Notes: generated by a model not told the origin, from the letters alone. A stretch of DNA of 64,000 bases from Eubacterium sp. (GCA_017634475.1 JAGBNH010000090.1:1-64000), one strand, 5' to 3'. Shown: positions 27,874 through 37,147, counted from the stretch's first letter. Numbers and translations are program-made.

Positions 27874-27878
27874 AGCTC

Positions 27879-27905
27879 GGGCTCCGTGGTACTCACACGG
27901 AGCCC
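27879..27905 (+). terminator. Hairpin after the histidine kinase gene, likely terminator
   Basis: A 10-bp stem GGGCTCCGTG/CACGGAGCCC with a 7-nt loop lies 5 nt after the stop. The following TCGGTTTATA is only moderately T-rich, so termination may be partial. Confidence 0.5.
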
Positions 27906-27918
27906 TCGGTTTATAAAG

Positions 27919-27984
27919 AAGGCGAAGGGGATAGCGCCTCTTGCCGTGGATACGGCGAAGGGACGGTTCCTCTCGCCCTGGATA
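27919..27984 (+). repeat. Tandem imperfect hairpin repeat upstream of the GNAT gene
   Basis: Two adjacent units of about 33 bp (27919-27952 and 27953-27984) share GGCGAAGGG, CCTCT and GGATA. Each can fold, with GGCGA pairing to TCGCC in the second. They fill the leader just before the ribosome site of the acetyltransferase gene. Confidence 0.45.
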
Positions 27985-27997
27985 AAGGAGATGGATC

Positions 27998-28465
27998 ATG
28001 CAGATTAGAAAAGCACAGGAGAAGGATCTTGCGGCGGTGAAGGAGCTGCTGGATCAGGTGGATCTGGTACATCATAACGGACGACCGGACATTTTTAAGA
28101 TCGGGCGGAAATATGACGATGAGCAGATCCTTTCCCTGTTTAAGAATGACATCCGCCCGGTGTATGTGGCGGTGGATGAGGAGGACCGGGTCCTGGGATA
28201 TGCCTTCTGCATCTATGTGCAGCATCCGGCGGACAATATACTGACGGATATCAAGACCCTTTACATCGATGATCTGTGCGTATATGAGCGCCTGCGTGGG
28301 CGGGGCATCGGCCGTGCACTCTATGAATATGTAGTAAAAACCGCCCGGGAGAACGGCTGCTACAATGTGACCCTGAACGTCTGGAGCTGCAATCCTTCCG
28401 CTGTCCGGTTCTATGAGAGCTGCGGGCTGAAGCCTCAGAAGATCGGAATGGAGACTGTCCTGTAA
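27998..28465 (+). CDS. GNAT family N-acetyltransferase
   Basis: The 155-aa protein is a single GNAT domain that moves an acetyl group from acetyl-CoA to an amine. The acetyl-CoA loop appears as VYERLRGRGIGRALYEY (motif A, with the R-G-x-G-x-G/A core), preceded by strand TLYIDDLCV and followed by NVTLNVWSCNPSAVRFYESCGLK (motif B, AVRFY). It ends normally. GGAG lies 7 nt before the ATG. It is separated from the kinase by a likely terminator, and the EAL gene downstream has its own -10-like TATAAT at 28506, so it probably stands alone. The substrate cannot be inferred. Confidence 0.92.
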   Translation: MQIRKAQEKDLAAVKELLDQVDLVHHNGRPDIFKIGRKYDDEQILSLFKNDIRPVYVAVDEEDRVLGYAFCIYVQHPADNILTDIKTLYIDDLCVYERLRGRGIGRALYEYVVKTARENGCYNVTLNVWSCNPSAVRFYESCGLKPQKIGMETVL

Positions 28466-28561
28466 ATCCCTGAATTCCGGTCTGTTCATACGCCGCAAAA
28501 TCCTGTATAATCAGAAATGCAGCAGGATGATTTCTTTTGTTTTTTAAGGCGGGGGGTGCCT

Positions 28562-30232
28562 ATGGAGACCAGGACTGCAATGAATGAAGGGCCGGGAAGC
28601 TCGATCTATACGACGGAGCCTCCGGCAAGGATGAGTGAGCCGGAGCTGGTGGGTTGCTTTGAGGATGCGGTGACATTTGGCCATATCTTTGCGGTGTATC
28701 AGCCGCAGATCAATCACTCGACGGGACGTATGGTGGGTGCGGAGGCGCTGATGCGCTGGAAGCATCCGATCTATGGAGTCCAGATGCCGGGGGATTTTAT
28801 TCCGGTGCTGGAGAAAAATAATCTGATCTATCGCGCGGATCTGCATATTTTTGAAACAGTTTGTAAATTTCAGAGGAAATGTCTGGATCAGGGGATTGAT
28901 ATCATTCCCATCTCCGTGAACATGTCCAGATATGATATCTTCAACACCAATTACGTGGACGAGATCGAGGGACTCCGGGTAAAGTACGACATCCCGGTGC
29001 AGTACCTCAGGCTGGAGATCACGGAATCCTCGGCCATCGGCGGCCGGGAGATGATCACCCGGGTGCTCCGGCAGCTGCATGATCTCGGTTACACCGTGGA
29101 AATGGACGATTTCGGCAGCGGCTATTCTTCCCTGAACATCCTTAAGGATCTGGATGTGGATGTGATCAAGCTGGATATGGCGTTCCTGTCCGGGGATATC
29201 GGCGGGCGGGGAGGAACCATCCTTTCCTCCATCGTGCAGATGACCAAGTGGCTGAACACGCCGGTGATCGCCGAGGGTGTGGAGACCATTGAGCAGGCGG
29301 ACTATATGAAGAGTACCGGCTGTAATTACATCCAGGGCTATCTTTATTACCGGCCTTTGCCGGAGGAGGAGTTCCTGCAGAAAATGATCCAGCTGGATCA
29401 TGAGCCACTGACACCTGCCATGCATCTGGTGAAGACCCTGGATGCCGGTAAGTTCTGGGATCCCAATTCCATGGAGACGCTGATCTTCAACAACTTCGTC
29501 GGCGGGGCTGCCATCTTCACCTATAACACCGAATCGAAGGAGAAGAAGATCCTTCGGGTGAACCGGAAATATGTGAAAGAGCTGGGCATGAACATAAATG
29601 AGCACGACATCATCGGTCATGACAGCTGGAGTAACTTTGTGGACGGGGATGAAGTGAAATACGATAAAATGCTGCAGTGCGCCATCAAAAGCGGGGATGA
29701 GGAAATGTCCGAGACCTGGCGCGTGGTATATTCCGATTGCTGCGGTGAGGATCGGATCTGCATCCGCACCTATGCCCGGGTGATCGGTGAGGCGGGGAAT
29801 GAATATCTGATCTACGCCATGGTCCGGAATGTGACGGCGGAAAAGAACCGGGACCGCCAGATGGCAGAGGATGAGGTGCGCTACAAGGCGGCCTTTGAAC
29901 AGGCGAATATCTATGCGTGGGAGTATACCATTGCCACGAAGGAGATGCGTCCCTGTTTTCGCTGCATGCGGGATCTGGGACTTCCTCCCCTCCTCCGGAA
30001 TTATCCGGAACCCGCCATCGAGAGCGGAGTATTTCCGCCGGATTACGCGGATATGTATCGTGACTGGCATAAGCAGCTGGAGAACGGAGTTGAATCGCTG
30101 GAGGCGATTATCCCTCTTACGGTAGGCCGTGTTCCCTTCCATGTCAGATATACCCTGGTGAAGGATGAGAACGGCCGTCCGCTGAAGGCCATGGGGTCTG
30201 CCACGCTGGTGGTGGATAAGAAGACGGAGTGA
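28562..30232 (+). CDS. EAL-domain c-di-GMP phosphodiesterase with PAS domains
   Basis: The protein has 556 aa. The EAL domain (about 25-275) keeps every expected metal and catalytic landmark: EALMRW (61-66), SVNMSR, EITES, MDDFGSGYSSL, KLD and EGVET. It is therefore predicted to hydrolyse cyclic di-GMP. The C-terminal 280 aa hold two PAS-like stretches (about 300-425 and 440-556), placed after rather than before the EAL domain. There is no membrane segment. I chose the ATG at 28562, which follows GGGGGG. An ATG at 28517 lies where transcription from the TATAAT at 28506 would begin, so it is disfavoured. A bidirectional terminator follows. Confidence 0.92.
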   Translation: METRTAMNEGPGSSIYTTEPPARMSEPELVGCFEDAVTFGHIFAVYQPQINHSTGRMVGAEALMRWKHPIYGVQMPGDFIPVLEKNNLIYRADLHIFETVCKFQRKCLDQGIDIIPISVNMSRYDIFNTNYVDEIEGLRVKYDIPVQYLRLEITESSAIGGREMITRVLRQLHDLGYTVEMDDFGSGYSSLNILKDLDVDVIKLDMAFLSGDIGGRGGTILSSIVQMTKWLNTPVIAEGVETIEQADYMKSTGCNYIQGYLYYRPLPEEEFLQKMIQLDHEPLTPAMHLVKTLDAGKFWDPNSMETLIFNNFVGGAAIFTYNTESKEKKILRVNRKYVKELGMNINEHDIIGHDSWSNFVDGDEVKYDKMLQCAIKSGDEEMSETWRVVYSDCCGEDRICIRTYARVIGEAGNEYLIYAMVRNVTAEKNRDRQMAEDEVRYKAAFEQANIYAWEYTIATKEMRPCFRCMRDLGLPPLLRNYPEPAIESGVFPPDYADMYRDWHKQLENGVESLEAIIPLTVGRVPFHVRYTLVKDENGRPLKAMGSATLVVDKKTE

Positions 30233-30305
30233 AGGGGAATGGCGTAAATCAACCACATTTCCACTTATCGTATATTTTATGAACGAAATATAACAAAAAA
30301 CAGAG

Positions 30306-30335
30306 AAAACCCGATGGAAATTTCCATCGGGTTTT
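30306..30335. terminator. Bidirectional palindromic terminator after the EAL gene
   Basis: A perfect 30-bp palindrome has arms AAAACCCGATGGAAA and its complement, followed by GTTATG. It isolates the EAL gene from the SPFH gene. Confidence 0.8.
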
Positions 30336-30420
30336 GTTATGATATGCCATGTGCTGATGTTCGGGACATAAAAAGCGTCCAGCATTTATCTTGAGTGAAT
30401 CTCAAAAAGGAGGGATTTTC

Positions 30421-31494
30421 ATGTTACTCAACACAATCATTGCCGGAGTCGGTGTCGTACTGGTGATCCTTGCGATCGTGGTGGCCACCACCTTTGGCAG
30501 TACCAAAAATAAGATCAAAAAAGGCGCAGGCGATGAGACCATCGTCGAAGTCGGAGGAAAGGGGAAGAAAAGCCTGGTGGCTGCACTTGCAGTGGCCGGC
30601 GTGATCGTTGTGATCTTCTCCGCATCCTTTACCATCATTCCCACGGGTTATACGGGTGTACGTGTAACCTTCGGTCAGGTAGAGCAGAATACCCTGCCCC
30701 ACGGTTTCAATTTCCATCTGCCGGTGATCCAGCAGATCGTCACCGTGAACAACAAGCAGCAGGATATCCGGTTCGACAGCCCCATTACCTCCGAGACCAG
30801 CGAGCGTAATGAGGTGACCTTCCAGGGGATCACCGTTACCTATCAGATCAATCCGGAAGAGTCCGCATGGATCTATGCAAATGTAACGAATTACGAAGAG
30901 GGACTTGTCAACGAGTCTCTGGTGGCATCCTCCATCAAGACCTCCTCCAAGACCCTTTCCCCGGTGGACTGTACCAACCGGAGCATCCTGGAGCCCATCG
31001 CAAAGGATAACATCCAGAAGTCACTGGACGAGAAGTACGGACATCAGGTGGTTTATGTGAATAAGGTCGTGATCTCCGATGCAACCTTCGATCAGGAATA
31101 TGATGAGAAGATCGCCAAGAAACAGCAGGCACAGATCGATTACGAGACGCAGCAGATCGAGAACAAGAAGAACATCGAGAAGGCTTCCGCAGATGCAGAG
31201 GTTCGTAAGACCCAGGCACAGGCTGAAGCAAATGCACGGATCATTGCTGCAGAGGCAGAGGCTGAGGCAAACCGCAAGCTCTCCGAGTCCATTGATTCCA
31301 ACGTGCTCAGGAATAAGTATTATGAGACGTGGGACGGCAAGCTGCCCTCCACCATCGTAGGTGAGGATACGGCGAACATCCTGCTTCCGGTAGGGGATGA
31401 CGGAAAGGTGACTCCGGCAGCTCAGACCACAACACCTGCTTCATCCACAACGCCGGCCACCACAACGCCGACTACGGAGACCACAGAAAACTAA
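30421..31494 (+). CDS. SPFH/prohibitin-family membrane protein
   Basis: The protein has 357 aa. Two N-terminal membrane segments (about 5-22 and 50-70) flank a short basic/acidic stretch. The SPFH domain follows (about 73-240) with IIPTGYTGVRVTFGQV and TLPHGFNFHLPVIQ. A long charged coiled coil comes next (about 215-300; QAQIDYETQQ, EAEAEANRKL). The last 30 residues are a Thr/Pro-rich tail. SPFH proteins oligomerise at membrane microdomains and often regulate proteases. AGGAGGG lies 6 nt before the ATG at 30421; the frame begins 10 codons earlier at a TTG without support. It is followed by a hairpin terminator. Confidence 0.92.
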   Translation: MLLNTIIAGVGVVLVILAIVVATTFGSTKNKIKKGAGDETIVEVGGKGKKSLVAALAVAGVIVVIFSASFTIIPTGYTGVRVTFGQVEQNTLPHGFNFHLPVIQQIVTVNNKQQDIRFDSPITSETSERNEVTFQGITVTYQINPEESAWIYANVTNYEEGLVNESLVASSIKTSSKTLSPVDCTNRSILEPIAKDNIQKSLDEKYGHQVVYVNKVVISDATFDQEYDEKIAKKQQAQIDYETQQIENKKNIEKASADAEVRKTQAQAEANARIIAAEAEAEANRKLSESIDSNVLRNKYYETWDGKLPSTIVGEDTANILLPVGDDGKVTPAAQTTTPASSTTPATTTPTTETTEN

Positions 31495-31505
31495 GGAATC
31501 CCGGA

Positions 31506-31533
31506 AATGCCGCAGACAGCCTGCGGCATTTTC
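31506..31533 (+). terminator. Terminator after the SPFH gene
   Basis: The 10-bp stem AATGCCGCAG/CTGCGGCATT (31506-31515 with 31521-31530) has a 5-nt loop and is followed by TTC. The T-run is short. Confidence 0.6.
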
Positions 31534-31564
31534 GCGTGCTTTACGGAAAGGCATTGGAACGATT

Positions 31565-32410
31565 ATGGAAAAGAAACTTCTGGTCCTGGATATCGACGGG
31601 ACCCTGGTGAATAACGAAAAGGAGATCACTCCCCGCACGAAGGAAGCGCTGTTTCGGACCATGGAGGCCGGCCACAGCATCATGATCGCATCGGGAAGAC
31701 CGACTCCCGGGGTGCAGAAATACGTGGAGGAGCTTAAGCTGAAGGAATACGGAGGATACACCCTGACCTATAACGGCGCCAGGGTGGAGGACTGCAGGAC
31801 CGGAAAGGTGCTGTATGAGAAGCGCCTGTCCAACGACATCCTGCGTCAGGCCTATGCCTTTGCCTGCGAGAAGGATCTGGGGATCATCACCTATGAGAAC
31901 GACATGGAGAAAACTCCCCAGGTGCTTTCCGGCCGTCGTCTGGATGACTGGATCCTCTGGGAAGCGAAGATCAACCGCCTTACCGTGGGAGAGCGTCCGG
32001 ACTTCCTGGATTATGTAAACTACGATCCCTACAAGGTCCTGCTCACCGCAGACCCGGAGAAGTCCGAGGAATATATGAAGGAGCTGCAGGAACTGGTTGG
32101 AGAGCGTGCAAATGTGATGCGCTCGGAATCCTTCTTTATCGAAGTGACTGCCCGCAGGATCGACAAGGCCAGGACCCTGGAGCGGGTCATCGGCCCCATC
32201 GGCATCTCCCAGGCCAATACCATCTGCTGCGGCGATGCATTTAACGATATCACCATGGTGAAATTCGCCGGAGTGGGGGTCGCCATGGGAAATGCCAAGC
32301 TGGAAGTCCGGGAGATCGCGGACTATATCACCCTGAGCAATGAAGAGGACGGCATCGCCCGGGTGGTGGAACGTCTGGTGCTTGCCCCGGAGGATGATCA
32401 AAGAGATTAG
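31565..32410 (+). CDS. Cof-type HAD-IIB phosphatase
   Basis: The 281-aa protein is a haloacid-dehalogenase phosphatase of subclass IIB. Motif I is LDIDGTLVNN (nucleophile and acid Asp), motif II IASGRPT, motif III the Lys in IDKARTLERV, and motif IV CCGDAFNDITM. The cap (about 85-200) is the Cof type. Such enzymes dephosphorylate sugar phosphates or other small metabolites; specificity cannot be predicted. It lies just upstream of the ATP synthase operon, but a separate promoter at 32444 suggests independent expression. Confidence 0.94.
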   Translation: MEKKLLVLDIDGTLVNNEKEITPRTKEALFRTMEAGHSIMIASGRPTPGVQKYVEELKLKEYGGYTLTYNGARVEDCRTGKVLYEKRLSNDILRQAYAFACEKDLGIITYENDMEKTPQVLSGRRLDDWILWEAKINRLTVGERPDFLDYVNYDPYKVLLTADPEKSEEYMKELQELVGERANVMRSESFFIEVTARRIDKARTLERVIGPIGISQANTICCGDAFNDITMVKFAGVGVAMGNAKLEVREIADYITLSNEEDGIARVVERLVLAPEDDQRD

Positions 32411-32443
32411 AACAAATTGGTGAATTTGTATGAGGAATAAATG

Positions 32444-32472
32444 TTGCGAAGTTGAACGATCCATATTATAAT
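32444..32472 (+). promoter_or_regulatory. Promoter of the ATP synthase operon
   Basis: TTGCGA (32444-32449) and a perfect TATAAT (32467-32472) are 17 bp apart, upstream of the atpZ/atpI-like genes. No second strong promoter is apparent before atpB. Confidence 0.65.
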
Positions 32473-32532
32473 AGTAATGTTTTTTGCAAATCGGTCGTAG
32501 TATGTCTTGTGGGTAAAAAAAGCTTGGATAAA

Positions 32533-32862
32533 ATGCCCGGAAAACAAAGAAGTGAAGTGGCAGGGACATTGTTCCTGATCCTGCAGATCGGCATCACCAT
32601 GCTGGTCACCTTCGGGCTTTGCTTCGCCGCAGGGCTTCTGCTTGACCGGAAGTTCGGAACGAAGCTGCTGTGGGTCTTCATCGTGTTGGGGATCCTGAGC
32701 GGATATCGTGCCGTGTATCTGTTGATCCGCCGTCATATCAGGGGGAAAGCTTATGAACGAACCATACCGGAATGGGAAAGAAAAGCCTTCGCTCATGACC
32801 CGGTTTCTGATGAGACTGACCAGGATACGGCGGGAACGGGTAGCGGGAAGAACCCTGGGTGA
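32533..32862 (+). CDS. atpZ: AtpZ/AtpI-like small membrane protein
   Basis: This 109-aa protein has two membrane hairpin segments (about 11-34 and 44-62) with FGLCFAAGLLLDRKFGT between, the AtpZ/F0F1-ATPase-subunit pattern. Such proteins sit first in many atp operons and have been linked to ion supply or c-ring assembly. The start is uncertain: ATG at 32533 has only a weak TTGGAT upstream, and an in-frame GTG at 32509 is possible. Its last 36 codons overlap the next gene in another frame (32753-32862), and that tail is polar and low in conservation signals. Confidence 0.7.
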   Translation: MPGKQRSEVAGTLFLILQIGITMLVTFGLCFAAGLLLDRKFGTKLLWVFIVLGILSGYRAVYLLIRRHIRGKAYERTIPEWERKAFAHDPVSDETDQDTAGTGSGKNPG

Positions 32863-33310
32863 GCTGATCTTCGGCATCATCCTGATCAGTATTCCCATGG
32901 CTTTGCTTGGAACGTTGTTTCTTCCCGGAAGATGGTTTTATCTGGGAGGGATCATCGTCGGAACGGTGACAGCGGTGCTGCTCACCATCAATATGTATGA
33001 CTCCATTGACGCGGCCGTCAGTATGAACGAGAAGCGGGCGAAGGCTTACGCATCCTGGCACGGGGTGCTTCGGATCCTGATCACCGCCGTGATCCTCGGG
33101 ATCGCCATATGGATCGATGTGTACGCCTTTGTGGGCGTAGCCCTCGGGGTTGTGACCCTGAAGCTGTCGGGGCTGCTGCATTTACCCATAGCGAAGTTCT
33201 TTGCAAGACTTCTGGGGGAGGAGACAAGCTCTGTACAGGACGATCCGAACGCCATGCTCCCACAGGGGGCAGCGGAGGAAGAGGACAGCCTGCCCTTTAA
33301 GATCAAATAA
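32753..33310 (+). CDS. ATP synthase I-like membrane protein
   Basis: The protein has 185 aa. Four hydrophobic segments (about 36-58, 65-82, 104-123, 126-145) follow a basic N-terminus; the C-terminal 40 aa are polar and acidic. Position and topology fit an ATP synthase subunit I (AtpI-like) protein that helps assemble the Fo c-ring, though the sequence is divergent. GGGGGA stands 7 nt before the ATG at 32753, inside the preceding gene, giving a 110-nt overlap. A later ATG at 32795 would shorten the overlap but lacks a good ribosome site. Its gap to atpB (33311-33392) carries a nested hairpin. Confidence 0.7.
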   Translation: MNEPYRNGKEKPSLMTRFLMRLTRIRRERVAGRTLGELIFGIILISIPMALLGTLFLPGRWFYLGGIIVGTVTAVLLTINMYDSIDAAVSMNEKRAKAYASWHGVLRILITAVILGIAIWIDVYAFVGVALGVVTLKLSGLLHLPIAKFFARLLGEETSSVQDDPNAMLPQGAAEEEDSLPFKIK

Positions 33311-33346
33311 CCCTGATCCGTAAGGATCGGATGTATAAACAGTATG

Positions 33347-33379
33347 CGGTCGGAAAGCACGGAAGTGCTGTACTGACCG
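33347..33379 (+). other. Nested hairpin in the atpB leader
   Basis: CGGTC (33347-33351) pairs with GACCG (33375-33379) and AGCAC (33356-33360) with GTGCT (33365-33369), ending right at the GGAGG of atpB. It could mask the ribosome site or stabilise the mRNA. This is inference from pairing only. Confidence 0.35.
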
Positions 33380-33392
33380 AGGAGGATGAACT

Positions 33393-34136
33393 ATGTTGAT
33401 CGGTGGACCATCCCTTGGGATGCCTACACTGCAGGAAGCAGAAGCAGACTTTTATATTCACGAGCTGTATCCGTTGGATTTCTTCGGCACCACGGTTCAC
33501 ATCACCACGACCCATGTCTGTACCGTGATCGTGATCGCTGCGCTGATGATCCTGACGCTGTTCCTTCGCCATGCCTTTTTCAAGGCGGAACGGGAGGGAC
33601 GGATGACCACGGCTTCCACCATTGTGGAAATGGGGGTGGATGCCCTCACCAGCTTCGTGGAATCGGCCCTGGGTAAGAAGGGTGCGACAAAATACATCAA
33701 CTATATCGGCGTGATCTTCCTGTTCATTTTCTTCAGCAACACGTCGGGAATCCTGGGACTCCGGCCGCCCACAGCGGATTACGGAACCACCCTGTGCCTT
33801 GCGCTGATCAGCTTTGTCATGATCGAGTATGCGGATATCCGCTATAACAAGTGGAACATGGTAAAGGGACTTTTCGAGCCCTTCCCGCTGTTCTTCCCCA
33901 TGAATGTGATCAGCATCTTCTCCACGCCCCTTTCCATGTCGCTCCGTCTCTTCGGAAACATTTTGGGCGGTACCGTTCTGATGGCGCTGTATTACGGAAT
34001 GCTTCCCTGGTTTGCGAAGCTGGGTATACCGGCAGCCCTGCATGTCTACTTCGACATGTTCTCCGGAGCGATCCAGACCTACGTATTCTGCATGTTGACG
34101 GTAACCTTTGTGGGAGATAAGCGCGGAGTGGAATAG
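33393..34136 (+). CDS. atpB: ATP synthase Fo subunit a
   Basis: The 247-aa membrane subunit forms the ion half-channels next to the c-ring. The essential arginine is in [15 protein letters not shown] (about 190-200), and the C-terminal helix has [14 protein letters not shown] with the conserved Gln. Five to six membrane helices are visible. GAGGAGG precedes the ATG. It is the first canonical gene of the operon order a-c-b-delta-alpha-gamma-beta-epsilon. Confidence 0.97.
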   Translation: MLIGGPSLGMPTLQEAEADFYIHELYPLDFFGTTVHITTTHVCTVIVIAALMILTLFLRHAFFKAEREGRMTTASTIVEMGVDALTSFVESALGKKGATKYINYIGVIFLFIFFSNTSGILGLRPPTADYGTTLCLALISFVMIEYADIRYNKWNMVKGLFEPFPLFFPMNVISIFSTPLSMSLRLFGNILGGTVLMALYYGMLPWFAKLGIPAALHVYFDMFSGAIQTYVFCMLTVTFVGDKRGVE

Positions 34137-34207
34137 CCCTTACATACGTATTTAAAAAACATTTAAATAAAAAAGAGTTTCATAAGTATCAATTGGAGGA
34201 AAAAACT
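34137..34207 (+). promoter_or_regulatory. AT-rich translation-enhancer leader of atpE
   Basis: This 71-nt gap is far richer in A and T than its surroundings (runs such as ATTTAAAAAACATTTAAATAAAAAA) and ends in TTGGAGG 8 nt before the atpE start. A comparable unstructured AU-rich leader boosts atpE translation in Escherichia coli to make the extra c subunits, so the same role is likely here. Confidence 0.5.
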
Positions 34208-34474
34208 ATGGGTAACGGAAATTTTGACGGAAATGATCTGGTTCATGCATTTTCTGCACTGGGCGCTGGTATCGCGGTTTGCTCAGGTATCGGTACCGGT
34301 ATCGGTCAGGGAAATGCGGCAGGTCTCGGTGCGCAGGCAGTAGGCCGTAATCCGGGAGCAAGAGGAACCATCATGTCTACCATGCTTCTGGGACAGGCAG
34401 TTGCCGAGACCACCGGTCTGTATGGTCTGGTCGTTGCACTGCTGCTGATGTTCGTTAAGCCGTTTGATAAATAA
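34208..34474 (+). CDS. atpE: ATP synthase Fo subunit c, sodium-type ligand set
   Basis: This 88-aa two-helix proteolipid forms the rotor ring. Helix 1 has [13 protein letters not shown] with Gln34, the polar loop is GRNPGARG, and helix 2 has [13 protein letters not shown] with Val65, Glu67 and Thr68. The Gln, Val, Glu and Ser/Thr positions match, at constant offset, the Na+ ligands of the Ilyobacter tartaricus ring (Gln32, Val63, Glu65, Ser66), so Na+ coupling is likely. The usual Pro in helix 1 is Thr30. I chose the ATG at 34208 because GGAGG lies just before it; an in-frame TTG 5 codons earlier overlaps that site. Confidence 0.95.
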   Translation: MGNGNFDGNDLVHAFSALGAGIAVCSGIGTGIGQGNAAGLGAQAVGRNPGARGTIMSTMLLGQAVAETTGLYGLVVALLLMFVKPFDK

Positions 34475-34522
34475 ACTGACGGGATCAGTCAGGATGATCG
34501 TTACAGATTTGAGGAGAAACGA

Positions 34523-35068
34523 ATGGGTACAAATGCTATCATGCTAGCTACCGGGCGTATCTTCGGGCTTGACAGTCAGCTTCTTTTTGACATTCTCTTT
34601 CAGGGAATCGCGGTCTTCATCCTCTTCCTTTTTGTAGGATATCTGCTGATCAATCCGGTGCGGAACGCACTGAAGAAACGGCAGGACAAGGTGGAAAATG
34701 ACCGGAAGTCTGCAGAGCAGGATAAGCTTGCGGCTGCAGAGCTTAAGACGCAGTATGACGCGAAACTGGCTGGGGTTGAACAGGAGAAACTGGAGATCCT
34801 CAGTGAAGCCAGAAGAAAAGCGGTAAAGAATGAAAATGCCATTATCGACGGTGCCAAAGAGGAGGCTGCAAGGATCCGGGCTTCGGCAGAGCGGGAGGCT
34901 GCTCTGGAGAAGGAGAAGGTACGTGAGGAAGTGCGTACCGAGATCATTGGTGTAGCATCCGCCATGGCCGGCAAGCTGATTGCTTCGGAGATCACTCCGG
35001 AGAAACAGGAACAGCTTCTGCAGGAGACACTGGATGAGATAGGGGATGAAACATGGCAAAACAAGTAA
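34523..35068 (+). CDS. atpF: ATP synthase Fo subunit b
   Basis: The protein has 181 aa. One membrane helix (about 24-44, ILFQGIAVFILFLFVGYLLI) is followed by a long charged coiled coil to the C-terminus, the peripheral stalk that joins Fo to subunit delta. It carries the usual NPVRNALKKRQ turn after the membrane. TTGAGGAG lies before the ATG. Its last 16 nt overlap atpH, implying coupled translation. Confidence 0.96.
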   Translation: MGTNAIMLATGRIFGLDSQLLFDILFQGIAVFILFLFVGYLLINPVRNALKKRQDKVENDRKSAEQDKLAAAELKTQYDAKLAGVEQEKLEILSEARRKAVKNENAIIDGAKEEAARIRASAEREAALEKEKVREEVRTEIIGVASAMAGKLIASEITPEKQEQLLQETLDEIGDETWQNK

Positions 35069-35595
35069 GGACGGTTTACGGAAATGCACTGTTTGAGGCG
35101 GCCCGTGACGCAGGACGGCTTACTTCCGTCCGCGAAGAGGCGGAGACCATCCTTGAGGCCTTCCGTCTTGAACCGGATTTCCTCCGGATCCTCTGTCATC
35201 CCGAGATCCTTCCGGAAGAGAAGGAAGGGATGCTGAATGCGGTATTCGGAGAAAATGCCGATCCGCTGATCCTGGCCATCATGGAAGCTCTGCTGGATAA
35301 GAAACACGGCGGCGAGATCCCCAAGGTGCTGCATACCTTTGTGGGACTTGCCCTGGAGGAAGAGAAGATCGGCGTGGCCGAGGTGACCAGTGCAGTGGAG
35401 TTATCCGATGCAGATAAGGATAGGGTCCGAACCAGGCTGCTGGATACAACAGCTTACGAAACTATGCGTGTGAGCTTCGCTGTTGATCCGTCCCTGATCG
35501 GAGGGATGATCATCAAGCTGAAGGACAAGGTGGTGGACAGCAGTCTGAAGACGAAGCTGGGACACATGAAGAACAGTCTGCTCACGGGCGCATAA
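35053..35595 (+). CDS. atpH: ATP synthase F1 subunit delta
   Basis: This 180-aa subunit is the OSCP homologue that caps the F1 head and binds subunit b. The helical N-terminal domain ([16 protein letters not shown]) and the C-terminal signature [21 protein letters not shown] are both present. It starts inside the end of atpF, with a GGGGATGAA ribosome site in the atpF coding region. Confidence 0.96.
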   Translation: MAKQVRTVYGNALFEAARDAGRLTSVREEAETILEAFRLEPDFLRILCHPEILPEEKEGMLNAVFGENADPLILAIMEALLDKKHGGEIPKVLHTFVGLALEEEKIGVAEVTSAVELSDADKDRVRTRLLDTTAYETMRVSFAVDPSLIGGMIIKLKDKVVDSSLKTKLGHMKNSLLTGA

Positions 35596-35611
35596 GAAAG
35601 GCGAAACAGCT

Positions 35612-37114
35612 ATGCAATTAAAACCTGAAGAGCTTAGCTCGGTAATAAAAAAACAGATCGAAAATTACAAGGTCAAGCTGGAAACGGCAGAGACCGGATC
35701 CGTGATCCAGGTGGCGGACGGTATCGCCCGGATCCATGGTCTGGACAACGCCATGCAGGGAGAGCTTCTGCTGTTCCCCGGTGAGGTTTACGGCATGGTC
35801 ATGAACCTCGAGGAGGATAATGTGGGATGCGTGCTCCTGGGTGACAGCTCGGCCATCAGTGAAGGCGACGTGGTGAAGACCACGGGACGTGTGGTTGAGG
35901 TTCCCGTAGGCGACGCCATGCTGGGACGTGTAGTCAACGCACTGGGACAGCCCATCGACGATAAGGGACCGATCCAGACCACCAGGACCCGCCAGATCGA
36001 ACGTGTGGCTCCGGGAGTTATCTCCAGGAAGTCCGTAGATACGCCGCTCCAGACGGGAATCAAGGCCATCGACGCCATGGTGCCCATCGGACGGGGGCAG
36101 CGTGAGCTGATCATCGGCGACCGGCAGACCGGTAAGACCGCCATCGCACTGGATACCATCATCAACCAGAAGGGTCTGGGTGTGTACTGTATCTATGTAG
36201 CCATCGGTCAGAAGGCATCTACCGTTGCCAATATCGTTAAAACACTTACAGAATATGAGGCCATGAGCTACACCACTGTGGTCGCTTCCACAGCCAGTGA
36301 GCTCGCGCCGCTGCAGTATATCGCGCCTTATGCAGGCTGCGCCATCGGTGAGGAATGGATGGAAGAAGGGAAGGATGTGCTGATCATTTACGATGATCTG
36401 TCCAAGCACGCACAGGCTTATCGTACCCTGTCGCTTCTGCTCCGGAGACCGCCGGGACGTGAGGCATATCCCGGAGACGTATTCTATCTGCACTCCAGAC
36501 TGCTGGAGCGCGCAGCGAAGCTTTCGGATGAGCTTGGCGGAGGTTCCCTTACCGCACTGCCCATCATCGAGACCCAGGCAGGGGATGTATCTGCCTATAT
36601 TCCGACAAATGTCATTTCCATTACCGATGGTCAGATCTATCTGGAAACGGAAATGTTCAACTCCGGATTCCGTCCTGCGGTCAATCCCGGACTGTCCGTA
36701 TCCCGTGTAGGTGGTGCGGCACAGATCAAGGCCATGAAGAAGATTGCGGCGCCCATCCGTGTGGAGCTGGCGCAGTACCGCGAGCTTGCTGCCTTCTCCC
36801 AGTTCGGTTCCGAGCTGGATGATGACACCAAGGAGAAGCTTGCCCAGGGCGAACGGATCCGTCAGATCCTGGTTCAGCCCCAGTATAAGCCCCTTGCGGT
36901 AGAGAAGCAGACCGTCATCATTTACGCGGCCGTTAAGCATTATCTGCTGGACATTCCGGTAGAACGGATCGCGGAATTCGAGAATATGCTCTTTGATTAC
37001 ATTTCCACCAACGAACCGGATATCTTCAGCCGGATCCGCGAGGATAAGGAGATCAAGGAGGATGTGGAGAAGATGCTCATCCACGCCATCGAAGAAACAA
37101 AGAAGAAGCTTTAA
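35612..37114 (+). CDS. atpA: ATP synthase F1 subunit alpha
   Basis: The protein has 500 aa. It forms the non-catalytic nucleotide sites of the alpha3beta3 head. Walker A is GDRQTGKT (about 169-176), and later motifs include [32 protein letters not shown] and [13 protein letters not shown], the subunit alpha signature. GAAAGG lies upstream of the ATG. Length is typical. Confidence 0.98.
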   Translation: MQLKPEELSSVIKKQIENYKVKLETAETGSVIQVADGIARIHGLDNAMQGELLLFPGEVYGMVMNLEEDNVGCVLLGDSSAISEGDVVKTTGRVVEVPVGDAMLGRVVNALGQPIDDKGPIQTTRTRQIERVAPGVISRKSVDTPLQTGIKAIDAMVPIGRGQRELIIGDRQTGKTAIALDTIINQKGLGVYCIYVAIGQKASTVANIVKTLTEYEAMSYTTVVASTASELAPLQYIAPYAGCAIGEEWMEEGKDVLIIYDDLSKHAQAYRTLSLLLRRPPGREAYPGDVFYLHSRLLERAAKLSDELGGGSLTALPIIETQAGDVSAYIPTNVISITDGQIYLETEMFNSGFRPAVNPGLSVSRVGGAAQIKAMKKIAAPIRVELAQYRELAAFSQFGSELDDDTKEKLAQGERIRQILVQPQYKPLAVEKQTVIIYAAVKHYLLDIPVERIAEFENMLFDYISTNEPDIFSRIREDKEIKEDVEKMLIHAIEETKKKL

Positions 37115-37147
37115 TATCATCGGATAATCCATCGGAGGAAGATTTCC

